Assembly: GCA_017411835.1 (NCBI GenBank)
Contig: JAFQPG010000006.1
Span: forward strand, 20,240 to 84,239
Source: Ruminococcus sp.
GTDB lineage: Bacteria; Bacillota; Clostridia; Oscillospirales; Acutalibacteraceae
Reading direction: 5' to 3'
DNA: 64,000 nucleotides
Below are positions 51,937 through 60,005 of the stretch, piece by piece. The notes beneath the pieces were generated by a model. That model was not told the DNA's origin and ran no database searches. It worked only from the letters and a program-made list of their open reading frames with translations. The stretch's first letter is position 1, and every line of letters begins with the position of its first letter. The position numbers and the translations under genes were made by a program.

Positions 51937-52584
51937 ATGAAAAATGTAAGCAACAAAACTTTACGACTTGTCACCTCGGGTGTGCTCATCGGCCTTGCGA
52001 CAGTTTTGTCGATGATTAAGGTGTTTGCGTTGCCGTTTGGTGGTTCGGTCACGCTGTTTTCGATGGTGCCGATTTTAGTGCTTTCGTATATGTACGGCGT
52101 TAAATGGGGCCTTCTGGGCTGTACTGTTTACGGTGTACTGCAGATGGTGCTGGGCGCTACAATGAGTCAGGCTTTTGCAGGACTAGAGGGATGGACTGTT
52201 CCTGTTATGGCGTTACTTGACTACATCGTAGCGTATATGGTAATCGGCTTTAGCTCAATGCTTAAGAATAAGCTTAAGAACCACACGGCGGCTTTTTCAA
52301 TCGGTGCATCAGTAGCTATTTTACTCAGACTTGTCTGCCATTTTCTTTCAGGTTGGATTTTATGGGGCAGCTACGCAGCAAGCTACTTTGAAGAGATGAA
52401 CAACTCTTTTGGTGCTTTTATGCTCACAAACTTCGATGGTCAGCTACTCGCTGCTCTTTACTCACTTGTTTACAACGCGTCATATATGCTCCCTGAGCTT
52501 GTTATGTCGGTTATCGGCATCGTTGCTTTGATGGCAGTAAAGCCGCTAAGGGAGAGAATTATAGCAGGCAATAAAAACCTGTGA
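51937..52584 (+). CDS. thiT: Energy-coupled thiamine transporter ThiT
   Basis: A 215-residue S component of an ECF transporter that binds thiamine and is energised by the shared EcfAA'T module. Six hydrophobic helices carry the family motifs GWTVPVMALLDYIVAY and LVCHFLSGWILWGSYA. The ATG at 51937 follows AAAAGGAGTG; the frame is open upstream to 51883 but through the terminator hairpin. The TPP riboswitch upstream confirms the vitamin B1 role. No terminator is obvious directly after the gene. Confidence 0.95.
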   Translation: MKNVSNKTLRLVTSGVLIGLATVLSMIKVFALPFGGSVTLFSMVPILVLSYMYGVKWGLLGCTVYGVLQMVLGATMSQAFAGLEGWTVPVMALLDYIVAYMVIGFSSMLKNKLKNHTAAFSIGASVAILLRLVCHFLSGWILWGSYAASYFEEMNNSFGAFMLTNFDGQLLAALYSLVYNASYMLPELVMSVIGIVALMAVKPLRERIIAGNKNL

Positions 52585-52638
52585 TTATTAACAGAGCGTG
52601 AATAAATGTAATTATTTGTAAACTTAGCGTTTAGCTTG

Positions 52639-52667
52639 TTGAAAATCAAAAATGCATTTGTTATACT
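52639..52667 (+). promoter_or_regulatory. Promoter of the 52722 gene
   Basis: TTGAAA (52639-52644), 17 bases, TATACT (52662-52667). Confidence 0.65.
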
Positions 52668-52721
52668 GACCCTAAAGTGAGTAGAATATATTAGAGCTCA
52701 CTTTAAGAAAAGGGATGTTTA

Positions 52722-53147
52722 ATGAACGCAGAAAATGATAAAAGCTTACCGCTAAAAGTAAGGATATACAGGCAGATTAAAAAGTGGGTTATGGTTATTT
52801 TAAACCCGCGACTGCTTTTGTGTCTTTTTATAGCGTGGATGATAACAAACGGCTGGTGCTATGTTTTTACAGTACTTGGCACCTTGCTTGATATTCCTTG
52901 GATGACAGTCACCGGAGGGGCTTATATGAGCTTGCTGTGGGTACCGTTTACGCCCGAAAAAATCATCACCGTTATTATTGCGATTTTTCTTATGCGTATT
53001 CTTTTTCCAAAGGACGAAAAGACAATCGGTGTTTTACACGACGAGCTTCATAAGCTAAAGGTGTCGTACATTAAAGCACGCGACAAAAGACGAGAAAAAC
53101 GAAGACTACGCAAAAAAATGCGTCAAAGAAAAACTGATATTGTATGA
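52722..53147 (+). CDS. Small membrane protein with a basic tail, unknown function
   Basis: A 141-residue protein with two or three hydrophobic segments (LLLCLFIAWMITNGWCYVF, a short MSLLWVPF re-entrant part, IITVIIAIFLMRILF) and a very basic cytoplasmic C-terminal tail (KARDKRREKRRLRKKMRQR). This composition suggests a membrane protein whose tail contacts nucleic acid or phospholipid head groups. Similar unannotated proteins are common in Clostridia, but I cannot name a family. Monocistronic, with weak ribosome site AAAGGGATG. Confidence 0.75.
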   Translation: MNAENDKSLPLKVRIYRQIKKWVMVILNPRLLLCLFIAWMITNGWCYVFTVLGTLLDIPWMTVTGGAYMSLLWVPFTPEKIITVIIAIFLMRILFPKDEKTIGVLHDELHKLKVSYIKARDKRREKRRLRKKMRQRKTDIV

Positions 53148-53160
53148 TACTTAAAAAGGC

Positions 53161-53192
53161 AAAAGCCCGCACGAAAAAGTGCGGGCTTTTTT
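53161..53192 (+). terminator. Terminator between the 52722 gene and the histidine kinase
   Basis: Stem AAAAGCCCGCAC / GTGCGGGCTTTT, loop GAAAAA, then TTGC. Bidirectional, serving the convergent kinase operon too. Confidence 0.9.
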
Positions 53193-53211
53193 GCGGGGAA
53201 AAGATAAGAGG

Positions 53212-55068
53212 TTACTTTTTAAAGCTTATTGTAAATGTGATTTTTGAGTCGTTTAGTGTGATATCAAGCTTGTAGCCATGTAAATCAACTATAGATTTAA
53301 CGATTGAAAGTCCAAGGCCGTTGCCGTCCGCTCTGCGGTTTTTCTCGACCTTGTAATAAGGCTCTGTAAGATGCTTTACGTCTTCCTTAGTTATGTTACT
53401 GCAAATATTTGAAACCGATAAAGCCTTGTCTTCAATATTTACGGTAATGTCCGTGTTTTCGTCTTTGTATCGTATAGCGTTGTCAACAAGGTTTGTTACA
53501 ACCCTTTGCATCAGCTCTTTGTCAGCAAAAATATTACATTCGCCGTTTACGTTAAGCTTGATTTCGTCTGAACTTACAAGACCGTCAAAGCGGGCGATAA
53601 CCTCGTTTGTAAGTTCATAAACGTTTATGTCATTAAACCTTAAGTCGTCTTCAATTTGCTCGAGCTTTGAAAAATCAAGCATTGTGTGGACAAGCGAGTT
53701 TACCTCTTCAGTGCGGTCGATAATTCGATTGCAGTAGTGCTCACGCTTGTCGGTGTTGATGTTTTCCTTTAAGCTTTGCGCATAACCCGAAATGATAAAC
53801 AACGGAGTTTTTATATCGTGAGCAAGTGCGTTTGTGATGTCTCTGCGTTTTTGTTCCTCGCTCATCTGTGTTTTCATAACTTTCCACATCATAATAGTGA
53901 GAATAACGCCGATGATGAGGAAGAAGATAAACAGAGCAGATACGCCTAAAATCAGGGTGTCGCCACAGCACTGTAGCAGGTTTACTCGTTTTGCGTATCG
54001 CAGACCGATGTTGTAGAAAAGATACTCCACATCAGGCTCAGGAGCATCATAAATAATTGTGTTATCTTCATCTTGACCGACTGCAACAGCCTGCTCTAAA
54101 CTTTCGTCAACTGCTGTGCGATAAGCTATTGCGTATTCGCTTCCATCAAAGCCTAGTGTTTCTACGGGATATTGACCACTTTCATTGAAAATAAAGGTGA
54201 ACAATCCGTCTTTTTCGACTATGCCTGTTTCAGGGTCGTAGAACTCAAGGCTGAGTCTTTCAAAAGGGTTTTCTATAAGACCACCACTTGAAAATTCGTT
54301 GAGTATAAATTCGCCGTCAATTATGCGTGGTTCGTTTTGAGGAAGACTGTATAGCGTAAGTCCTTTTGTGTTTTCAGGCTTTAGTTCAAAGGTTTCTATT
54401 GTTTCAGAAACAGCATAACCGAAAGAGTCTTCGTACGCTTTTGCGATATCTACAGTTTTCGGATAAACGTGTCCGTTTTCAGGATTGTAGTAGCACTCTT
54501 TGTTGACAAGAATGTAGAAGTATCCGTCTTTGTCTTTTTCTGTGTTTAAGTATTCTTTAATAGTTTCGAGCTGTTCCTGCGTCATAGAAGCTACAAATTC
54601 ATCGTAGTTCAGAAGTCCAGATTCACCGCCGTATTCTATGTAATCCTCCTCCAAGAAAGAAATATATGTATCCTTGTCGGTATCCATTATAAGCTTGTCT
54701 TGCATATCTTCTTCGGCTTCACCCGAAAAACTACATCTGTACATAGTTATCTGTAAATCTTTGTCGTAATTACCGATATCAGCACCGCGATTTACTTCTT
54801 CCTCTTCTATGTCGCCTTTTATTATGTCAACATAGTGCTCTTTTGTGATTTGTACGTATTTACACATCTCGTTGTACGGCATAGCGGTAGATGTGATGCT
54901 GTCAACAAGGAAAGTATAATCGTTGTGGGAGTTTGTTATCTGTTTCTGTTTTTCGGCGGTGAGTACTATAGCTGAGAATACTGCCGACACAATAAGCCAC
55001 ACTGCAAACAGTACGGCGGTGATTTTTATAATGATATTTCGTTTTTGTTTTCTATATTTATTTTTCAT
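53212..55068 (-). CDS. Sensor histidine kinase
   Basis: A 618-residue membrane kinase. The first transmembrane helix is at ~11-33, then a large extracytoplasmic acidic sensor region of about 330 residues without a recognised domain, and the second helix at ~368-394. The HisKA domain has phospho-accepting His417 (ALAHDIKTPLF). The HATPase domain has an N box around Asn530 (NLVDNAIRY) and a G box near 582 (GNGLGLSIVKS). The HKTP-type H box (HDIKTP) resembles VanS/SaeS-like kinases. It pairs with the response regulator two bases upstream. The signal is unknown; the neighbouring CPBP protease might be a target. Confidence 0.92.
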   Translation of the reverse strand: MKNKYRKQKRNIIIKITAVLFAVWLIVSAVFSAIVLTAEKQKQITNSHNDYTFLVDSITSTAMPYNEMCKYVQITKEHYVDIIKGDIEEEEVNRGADIGNYDKDLQITMYRCSFSGEAEEDMQDKLIMDTDKDTYISFLEEDYIEYGGESGLLNYDEFVASMTQEQLETIKEYLNTEKDKDGYFYILVNKECYYNPENGHVYPKTVDIAKAYEDSFGYAVSETIETFELKPENTKGLTLYSLPQNEPRIIDGEFILNEFSSGGLIENPFERLSLEFYDPETGIVEKDGLFTFIFNESGQYPVETLGFDGSEYAIAYRTAVDESLEQAVAVGQDEDNTIIYDAPEPDVEYLFYNIGLRYAKRVNLLQCCGDTLILGVSALFIFFLIIGVILTIMMWKVMKTQMSEEQKRRDITNALAHDIKTPLFIISGYAQSLKENINTDKREHYCNRIIDRTEEVNSLVHTMLDFSKLEQIEDDLRFNDINVYELTNEVIARFDGLVSSDEIKLNVNGECNIFADKELMQRVVTNLVDNAIRYKDENTDITVNIEDKALSVSNICSNITKEDVKHLTEPYYKVEKNRRADGNGLGLSIVKSIVDLHGYKLDITLNDSKITFTISFKK

Positions 55069-55070
55069 AT

Positions 55071-55745
55071 TTACTCCTCCAGTATGTATCCGCGTGAACG
55101 AACTGTTTTGATAAGCTTTGCGTTGTCGCCCAAAGCTTTTCTGAGGTTTTTGATGTGAGAGTCAACAATGCGTTCGTCAATATCACAGTCATATCCCCAC
55201 AGTCGTCTGATTATGGTTTCTCTTGTAACAATTCTCTTTTTATTCTCTAAAAGAATTTTAAGTATAGAGAACTCCTTTGGTGTAAGAGCGATTTCAACGC
55301 CCTGCGACTTTACCTTTCCGTTGTTTGGGTTCAAGGTAAGACTGCCTGCATAAAACTGCGGAAGTCGCACCAGTCCCTTTGAACGCTTTATAAGAGCGTT
55401 GACTTTTTGCAAAAGTACAGGTAACGGAAACGGCTTTATTACATAGTCGTCACACCCCAGCGCATAGCCTTTTAGCATATCGCTTTCGTTTGCTCTTGCT
55501 GTGATGAAAACAATCGGCACATCGCAGTCTGCTCTGACCTCTTTACAAATCTCAAAGCCGTCAAGTTCCGGGAGCATAATATCGAGTAGTAGCAGGTCGT
55601 AAGAGTTTTCGTACGCTTTTTCAACGCCTGTTTGTCCGTCGATTGCCGTGTCTACTAAAATAGCACCCTCGCTCTTTGCCTCAAAATAGTCGGTAATGAG
55701 CTCTCTGATGTCTTTGTCGTCTTCAACTAGTAGAACTTTGTACAT
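55071..55745 (-). CDS. OmpR-family response regulator
   Basis: A 224-residue two-domain transcription factor. The receiver domain has the acidic pocket (VEDD), phospho-acceptor Asp55 (LLLLDIMLP), Thr82 and Lys104 (VIKPF). The C-terminal winged helix includes LTPKEFSILKILLENKK and the DNA-recognition region ending VRSRGYIL. It is the partner of the kinase that follows two bases downstream. Ribosome site AGGTGAG. Target genes are not identifiable here. Confidence 0.94.
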   Translation of the reverse strand: MYKVLLVEDDKDIRELITDYFEAKSEGAILVDTAIDGQTGVEKAYENSYDLLLLDIMLPELDGFEICKEVRADCDVPIVFITARANESDMLKGYALGCDDYVIKPFPLPVLLQKVNALIKRSKGLVRLPQFYAGSLTLNPNNGKVKSQGVEIALTPKEFSILKILLENKKRIVTRETIIRRLWGYDCDIDERIVDSHIKNLRKALGDNAKLIKTVRSRGYILEE

Positions 55746-55830
55746 GTTCTTCTCACCTCCAAGAAAAATCTAACACGCGAATATGAATTTTGTGTGGAGT
55801 AAATATATTTTAGCAAACTTTTTGAAAAAT

Positions 55831-55862
55831 AAAAAGCCGTACTTTAACGTGCACGGCTTTTT
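55831..55862. terminator. Terminator between the CPBP gene and the two-component system
   Basis: Stem AAAAAGCCGT(A) / (T)GCACGGCTTTTT. It lies downstream of the minus-strand CPBP gene and upstream of the response regulator. Confidence 0.8.
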
Positions 55863-55878
55863 GTATGTATAAAAATAA

Positions 55879-56880
55879 TTATTGGAAAAGCATAAAGATG
55901 GTTGACGCAGTACAAAGCATAAGGAAAATTATCATACCTGTATTGATGTAAACTGTTTTTATTACAATGTCTTTTGCAAGCTGACAACGAGCTTCCTGCC
56001 ACCGAGCTTTTTTGCCCTTGTCAATCAGCAGTACTAAGCCCCATATAGACATACCCAGTAGTGTTGCAGAATACAGCAATAACAATAAATAAGCAGGCAA
56101 TACGGTCAATAAGTTTTGCACAAGTTGTTCTGATTGCATAGTAGCGTCATCGAGCTTTGATAAATCAGCTACGCTTGACAATTTGATAATCCACGGAGCA
56201 ACAACAGAGCCTAAGAAATTTATGATAGCGTGGAGTATTATAGTGTAGTGCAAACGACTTGAACGTATATATACATATCCAAAAACAAGACCTAATGCAA
56301 AAGCGTAGAAAAACTGATACAGATTCTGATGAAATAAAGCAAAGAGAAATGCAGAAAAAATTACAGCAGTTTTCTCTCCGTATACACGTGTACGGTCGAT
56401 GATTATCTTTCTGAATACGAGCTCTTCTATCATCGGTCCCAAAATGACTACAACAGGAATTTTTAACGGATTAGTATCCATAGCATAATTAAGCAGGCTG
56501 TTTTGAGCCTGTCCTTTTGAGAGAACAAACGACAAAATTGTACCGACAAGGTTGCCTGCGTACATCAAGCACATACAAATCGGTATGAATGTCAGAAGCT
56601 GTCGCACGCTGAACTTTTCTCCATCTGTGGTTTCAGCAGGAAGTTTGCGGATAATCAGCAAGCCAACAGGAATAGCAATCAGATAAAGCGGTACAAAAGA
56701 ACCAATCCACAGACCCCACGATGAAGATGTAAACCAGTTTTCCGTACCTAAAAAGAGCACCGGGATATTAACCCATAAAAGCTGTAAAACAACACTGATT
56801 ACAAGCATCACGCATAGAGAGAACCCTATACGTGAAAATATTCTTCTGATTGATTTATTGTCAAAAAGAGTTTCGTTCAT
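55879..56880 (-). CDS. CPBP family intramembrane metalloprotease
   Basis: A 333-residue polytopic membrane protein of the CPBP/ABI (Rce1-like, CAAX-protease-related) family. Motif 1 is EELVFRK with Glu152, Glu153 and Arg157; motif 2 is FALFHQN with His184; motif 3 is HAIINF with His217 and Asn221. Together these make an intact intramembrane active site. About eight helices. In Firmicutes such proteins process or protect against peptides and are linked to bacteriocin self-immunity; the substrate here is unknown. It is upstream of the two-component genes, on the same strand but separated by a terminator. Confidence 0.88.
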   Translation of the reverse strand: MNETLFDNKSIRRIFSRIGFSLCVMLVISVVLQLLWVNIPVLFLGTENWFTSSSWGLWIGSFVPLYLIAIPVGLLIIRKLPAETTDGEKFSVRQLLTFIPICMCLMYAGNLVGTILSFVLSKGQAQNSLLNYAMDTNPLKIPVVVILGPMIEELVFRKIIIDRTRVYGEKTAVIFSAFLFALFHQNLYQFFYAFALGLVFGYVYIRSSRLHYTIILHAIINFLGSVVAPWIIKLSSVADLSKLDDATMQSEQLVQNLLTVLPAYLLLLLYSATLLGMSIWGLVLLIDKGKKARWQEARCQLAKDIVIKTVYINTGMIIFLMLCTASTIFMLFQ

Positions 56881-57214
56881 ATTATCCCTTCTTTTGATTA
56901 TTATTTTAAGTTACCACAAATAGTTTATAAGTCTAAAAAAATTATAAACAAAATTTTGTCTAGAGTAAATATATTTTAGCATAAAATTGAAATAGTGTGA
57001 ACAAAAACAAAAAGCACGCCCTATAGTGGGTGTGCTTTTCTTTTGGTGGGTCATCTCGTCGTCGTAAACTCTGCTCAACAAAATGCCTGTTGCATTTCTT
57101 TATCGCTTTATTACTCCTCCTCTCCCAAAAATCAAAGATTTTCGGGTACACTGTCCCTGCTGTCAACATCAAAATAATAAAAGGACAGATACCAAAAAGA
57201 TATCTGTCCTTTTA
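56881..57214. other. Non-coding gap with two terminators and a partial tRNA 3'-end copy
   Basis: AT-rich sequence, then a hairpin (AAAAGCACGCC...GGGTGTGCTTTT, 57009-57040). Four bases on is TGGTGGGTCATC (57044-57055), which differs by one base from the 3' end of the CAU tRNA at 57215-57226 read on this strand. The remaining ~120 bp to the tRNA terminator (57178-57213) has no credible coding frame. Confidence 0.5.
57178..57213 (-). terminator. Terminator of the CAU tRNA
   Basis: Stem AAAGGACAGATA / TATCTGTCCTTT, followed on the minus strand by TATTATTTTG, directly after the tRNA CCA. Confidence 0.85.
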
Positions 57215-57291
57215 TGGTGGGCCATCAGGGACTCGAACCCCGGACCAACCGGTTATGAGCCGGTTGCTCTGACCAACTGAGCTAATGGCCC
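57215..57291 (-). tRNA. tRNA with anticodon CAU (Ile2-like or elongator Met)
   Basis: A 77-nt cloverleaf: acceptor GGGCCAT / ATGGCCC, discriminator A, encoded CCA, D arm AGCTCAGTTGGTCAGAGC, anticodon stem ACCGG / CCGGT with loop CT-CAT-AA, and T arm with GGTTCGAGTCC. The CUCAUAA loop and A discriminator are like tRNA-Ile2, whose C34 is changed to lysidine to read AUA, but similar genes are often labelled tRNA-Met. It is not an initiator: the acceptor is fully paired. Confidence 0.93.
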
Positions 57292-57366
57292 TTAGCAAGC
57301 AAAGTATATTATAGCTACCAAAAGTCAATTTGTCAATCAAAAAGTAAGATTGATGCTTATTTTATC

Positions 57367-57576
57367 TTATGCGTCAGTTTTAGACTTATTTCTCAGCTTT
57401 TCAAAAATTGAGTGGGTGTCTGCCTTTTGCTGCGTACTCTTTTTTTCTACGGTGATAATTAAAGCGTCGCCTTCTTTTGCGTCTTGTAAAAGATAGAGCG
57501 GCACATTTACTTTCTCTGAGTTTTCAAGCTCAGCTACAGCGATGTTTTCTTCAATTCTGTCGATTATAAGTTTCAT
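57367..57576 (-). CDS. DUF3006 family protein
   Basis: A 69-residue protein matching DUF3006: the N-terminal IIDRIEENIAVAELEN, then VPLYLLQDAKEGDALIITVE. The fold is probably a small beta barrel. In other Firmicutes it is often encoded beside a ComEC-type or metallo-hydrolase gene, absent here. Function unknown. ATG after GGAGGACGAGT. Monocistronic. Confidence 0.85.
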   Translation of the reverse strand: MKLIIDRIEENIAVAELENSEKVNVPLYLLQDAKEGDALIITVEKKSTQQKADTHSIFEKLRNKSKTDA

Positions 57577-57645
57577 ACTCGTCCTCCGGTTGCCTTTTCT
57601 TAACTTTACCTTAGCAAATAAACTTTGTCAATCTTGTAATTTTTC

Positions 57646-57674
57646 TTGAATGTGCAAGATAATACATATATAAT
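57646..57674 (+). promoter_or_regulatory. Promoter of the PAP2 gene
   Basis: TTGAAT (57646-57651), 17 bases, TATAAT (57669-57674). Confidence 0.7.
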
Positions 57675-57751
57675 GATAAAAAAGCTTAGGGTGAGTAAAA
57701 ATTATCCATCAAATCTGATTTGGATATACTTTATCGCTCTGCGGAGGTAAT

Positions 57752-58321
57752 ATGTTAGAATATATTACTCAGATAGATTTTTCGATACTTGATTTTATTC
57801 AGGCGAATTTACGGACAGATTTTTTAGATTCGCTTATGGTGTTTTTTAGCATGATAGGTGAGGGCGGTGCCGTGTGGTTTATCGTCGCTATCTTGATGCT
57901 GTTTTTTAAAAAGAGCAGAGCCTGTGGCATCGTGATAATTTTGTCTATGGGTGTAACGCTTCTTGTAGGAGAATTCGGACTTAAAAATCTGTTTTGCAGA
58001 GTCCGCCCGTGTAATGTAAATATTGATATCGAAATGCTTGTAAAAAGACCTTCCAGCTTTAGCTTTCCGTCAGGACACACAAGCTCGTCTTTTGCAGCGG
58101 CTACAAGCATATTTATATTTAATAAAAAGCTCGGTGTACCTGCTTTGGTTTTGGCGGCACTTATCGGCTTTTCTCGTTTGTATAACTACGTGCATTATCC
58201 AAGCGACGTGCTTGCAGGAATGATTTTTGGAATAATTGTATCAGTATTGGTATATCATTTGGTTAAGATTTACCATTTAGATAATAAAATCGAAAACCTG
58301 AGGTTTTCAAGAAAGGGTTAA
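57752..58321 (+). CDS. PAP2-family membrane phosphatase
   Basis: A 189-residue protein with five to six transmembrane helices and the three acid-phosphatase motifs: KNLFCRVRP, FPSGHTSSSFA and SRLYNYVHYPSDV (a SRxxxxxHxxxD motif). Bacterial homologues dephosphorylate undecaprenyl pyrophosphate or phosphatidic acid at the outer membrane face, so lipid-carrier recycling is likely. The exact substrate is not determined. ATG after GGAGG; the next gene starts two bases after its stop. Confidence 0.9.
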   Translation: MLEYITQIDFSILDFIQANLRTDFLDSLMVFFSMIGEGGAVWFIVAILMLFFKKSRACGIVIILSMGVTLLVGEFGLKNLFCRVRPCNVNIDIEMLVKRPSSFSFPSGHTSSSFAAATSIFIFNKKLGVPALVLAALIGFSRLYNYVHYPSDVLAGMIFGIIVSVLVYHLVKIYHLDNKIENLRFSRKG

Positions 58322-58323
58322 TT

Positions 58324-58989
58324 ATGGAAAAATTAGCTATTAAAAATTTATATGATTTAGACCACACTATTGCAAAAGAGCTTTTCGAGACTATCACCTA
58401 TCCTTGGGAGGCACTTCCTAAGATTAAAGATTTTATCTTAGAGCTCGGCGAAAAGCTCGACAGAAATCTTTTTGACAAACTTGACGACGATATCTGGGTT
58501 GCAAAAAGTGCCAAGATTGCACCATCTGCTTCTTTAAATGGTCCGCTGATTATTGACGAGGACGCCGAAGTAAGACATTGTGCGTTTATCAGAGGCTCTG
58601 CGATTGTCGGCAAGGGCGCTGTAGTTGGTAACTCAACCGAGCTTAAAAACTGTATCCTTTTTGACAACGTTCAGGTGCCACACTACAACTATGTAGGCGA
58701 CAGCATCTACGGCTTTAAGTCACACACAGGCGCAGGCGTTATTGCATCTAACCTAAAGAGCGATAAATCACTCGTCACAGTTGCGTGTGATGGTGAAAAG
58801 GTAGAAACAGGCGTTAAGAAGTTCGGCGCTATGATTGGTGACTTTGTTGAGGTTGGTTGTAACTCTGTTATGAACCCGGGCACAGTTGTCGGCAGAAACT
58901 CAAATGTTTATCCGCTTTCCTTTGTCAGAGGCTATGTAGAAGAAAGTTCAATCTACAAGCGTCAGGGCGAGGTAGTAAAGAAAAGATAA
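58324..58989 (+). CDS. Left-handed beta-helix acyltransferase/nucleotidyltransferase-like protein
   Basis: A 221-residue protein. A helical N-terminus (~1-55) is followed by hexapeptide-like repeats (IAPSASLNGPLIIDEDAEV, IRGSAIVGKGAVVGNST, VMNPGTVVGRNSNVYPLS), indicating a left-handed parallel beta-helix as in GlmU and LpxA. Such proteins are often labelled UDP-N-acetylglucosamine pyrophosphorylase-related, but no nucleotidyltransferase domain (GxGTRM) is present, so acetyltransferase or regulatory function is more likely. Coupled to the PAP2 gene. Confidence 0.8.
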   Translation: MEKLAIKNLYDLDHTIAKELFETITYPWEALPKIKDFILELGEKLDRNLFDKLDDDIWVAKSAKIAPSASLNGPLIIDEDAEVRHCAFIRGSAIVGKGAVVGNSTELKNCILFDNVQVPHYNYVGDSIYGFKSHTGAGVIASNLKSDKSLVTVACDGEKVETGVKKFGAMIGDFVEVGCNSVMNPGTVVGRNSNVYPLSFVRGYVEESSIYKRQGEVVKKR

Positions 58990-58997
58990 TAAAAGCA

Positions 58998-59031
58998 CAA
59001 AAAGCCGTCCTGAAAATGGACGGCTTTGTTT
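58998..59031. terminator. Convergent terminator
   Basis: Stem AAAGCCGTCC / GGACGGCTTT (loop TGAAAAT), with A/T tails on both sides. It serves the beta-helix gene and the CobA-like gene. Confidence 0.85.
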
Positions 59032-59509
59032 ATTCATCAGCTTTACTGTTTGAAATAAAAGTAGCGTTATTAGAAAGTAAAATGAATTTTTCGCTTATCT
59101 CTACACCTGTGCAGATGATATCGAGGCTGTCGGGCGCATTTGATAAAAACTCGTAGACCTCGCTCTCGGGCAAAAAGCCTTTTGAGATTGCGTCAAATAC
59201 TCCGTCTAAAATAAGCATATCGTATTTATTTGTCAACACGGTGCGTACAGCGCTGTCAAACAGCTCGCGGTAGATTTTTGATGCGTGAGCTTTGTTATCA
59301 ACTGCGGTGTCGAATGTCAGCTCAAGCTCGACAGGAATGCTCGAAACAGCAACAGTGTACATAGTAGAAAGGGCTTTTGTAACGGCTTCGTTGTCCTGCT
59401 TAATAAAGTCGACAAACAAAACCTTTTTATCTTTAGATGCAAATCTGACAGCAACGCCGATTGCACAGCTTGTTTTACCTTTGCCGTCACCATAGTATAA
59501 AGAGAGCAT
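59030..59509 (-). CDS. CobA/CobO/BtuR-like P-loop protein
   Basis: A 159-residue protein with the P-loop YYGDGKGKTSCAIG (GDGKGKTS at 7-14) and VLFVDFIK after strand 2, as in CobA-type corrinoid adenosyltransferases, which transfer 5'-deoxyadenosine to cobalt. LILDGVFDAI stands where CobA has LDE. The usual Glu is replaced, and the protein is about 15 residues shorter than typical CobA, so catalytic activity on cobalamin is uncertain. No other cobalamin genes nearby. Similar truncated forms are common in Ruminococcaceae. Confidence 0.75.
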   Translation of the reverse strand: MLSLYYGDGKGKTSCAIGVAVRFASKDKKVLFVDFIKQDNEAVTKALSTMYTVAVSSIPVELELTFDTAVDNKAHASKIYRELFDSAVRTVLTNKYDMLILDGVFDAISKGFLPESEVYEFLSNAPDSLDIICTGVEISEKFILLSNNATFISNSKADE

Positions 59510-59611
59510 AAAATCATCCTTTCACTATTTATTTTACATCAATAAACAGCAGTTTGCAAACATAAATATTATCGTATATAATATATACATATTTATATAT
59601 AGGAGTAAAAT

Positions 59612-59710
59612 ATGAAGGATAAACGCACCGTTTTTATACGAATTGTCGCACTTGTATGTGCAGGATTGATACTCGGTTCTGTGTTTATGAGTGCAATCTT
59701 TTTGCGATAA
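59612..59710 (+). CDS. 32-residue single-helix membrane peptide
   Basis: AGGAG seven bases before the ATG, then 32 codons to TAA. A basic start (MKDKR) is followed by one hydrophobic helix (IVALVCAGLILGSVFMSAIF) ending in LR. This is the layout of Prli42-type stressosome miniproteins and other clostridial small membrane proteins, but the sequence is too short to assign. An AT-rich region with a weak TATAAT (near 59577) lies upstream. Confidence 0.6.
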   Translation: MKDKRTVFIRIVALVCAGLILGSVFMSAIFLR

Positions 59711-59930
59711 AAGAAAAATAAACCTTTAAATCACCCCGTTTTTGACGAAAAATTATGTAATTTTGCAAATTTTTCAAAAAATTTTTTGCGAGATTTCATT
59801 AAATTTCTAATTTAGAAAAATATATGTTTTGACAAATTTAAGTAAAAACCCTTAAAAACCGCATCAGCATCACGTTTTTTGGCATTTTTGTCGAAAAATC
59901 TGCTTTTGTGAATAATGCACAAAAAGACCA

Positions 59931-59976
59931 CCCGAATTTCTCTGAATTTTCTACACAAGAAATTCGGGCGTTTTTG
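59931..59976 (+). terminator. Terminator upstream of the S10 promoter
   Basis: Stem CCCGAATTTC / GAAATTCGGG, long loop, followed by CGTTTTTG. It isolates the S10 operon from the upstream small gene. Confidence 0.75.
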
Positions 59977-60005
59977 TTGATTTTGTAATATATATATTGT
60001 ATAAT
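59977..60005 (+). promoter_or_regulatory. S10 operon promoter
   Basis: TTGATT (59977-59982), 17 bases, TATAAT (60000-60005). Confidence 0.7.

Noticed and set aside
57030-57280. Plus-strand frames overlapping the CAU tRNA
   Set aside because: They read through the antisense of a well-formed tRNA and its terminator; the typical tRNA-antisense peptide is not a protein.
59712-59930. Origin of replication or phage attachment in the AT-rich stretch before the S10 operon
   Set aside because: AT-rich only; no DnaA-box clusters, repeats or att-like duplications were seen.
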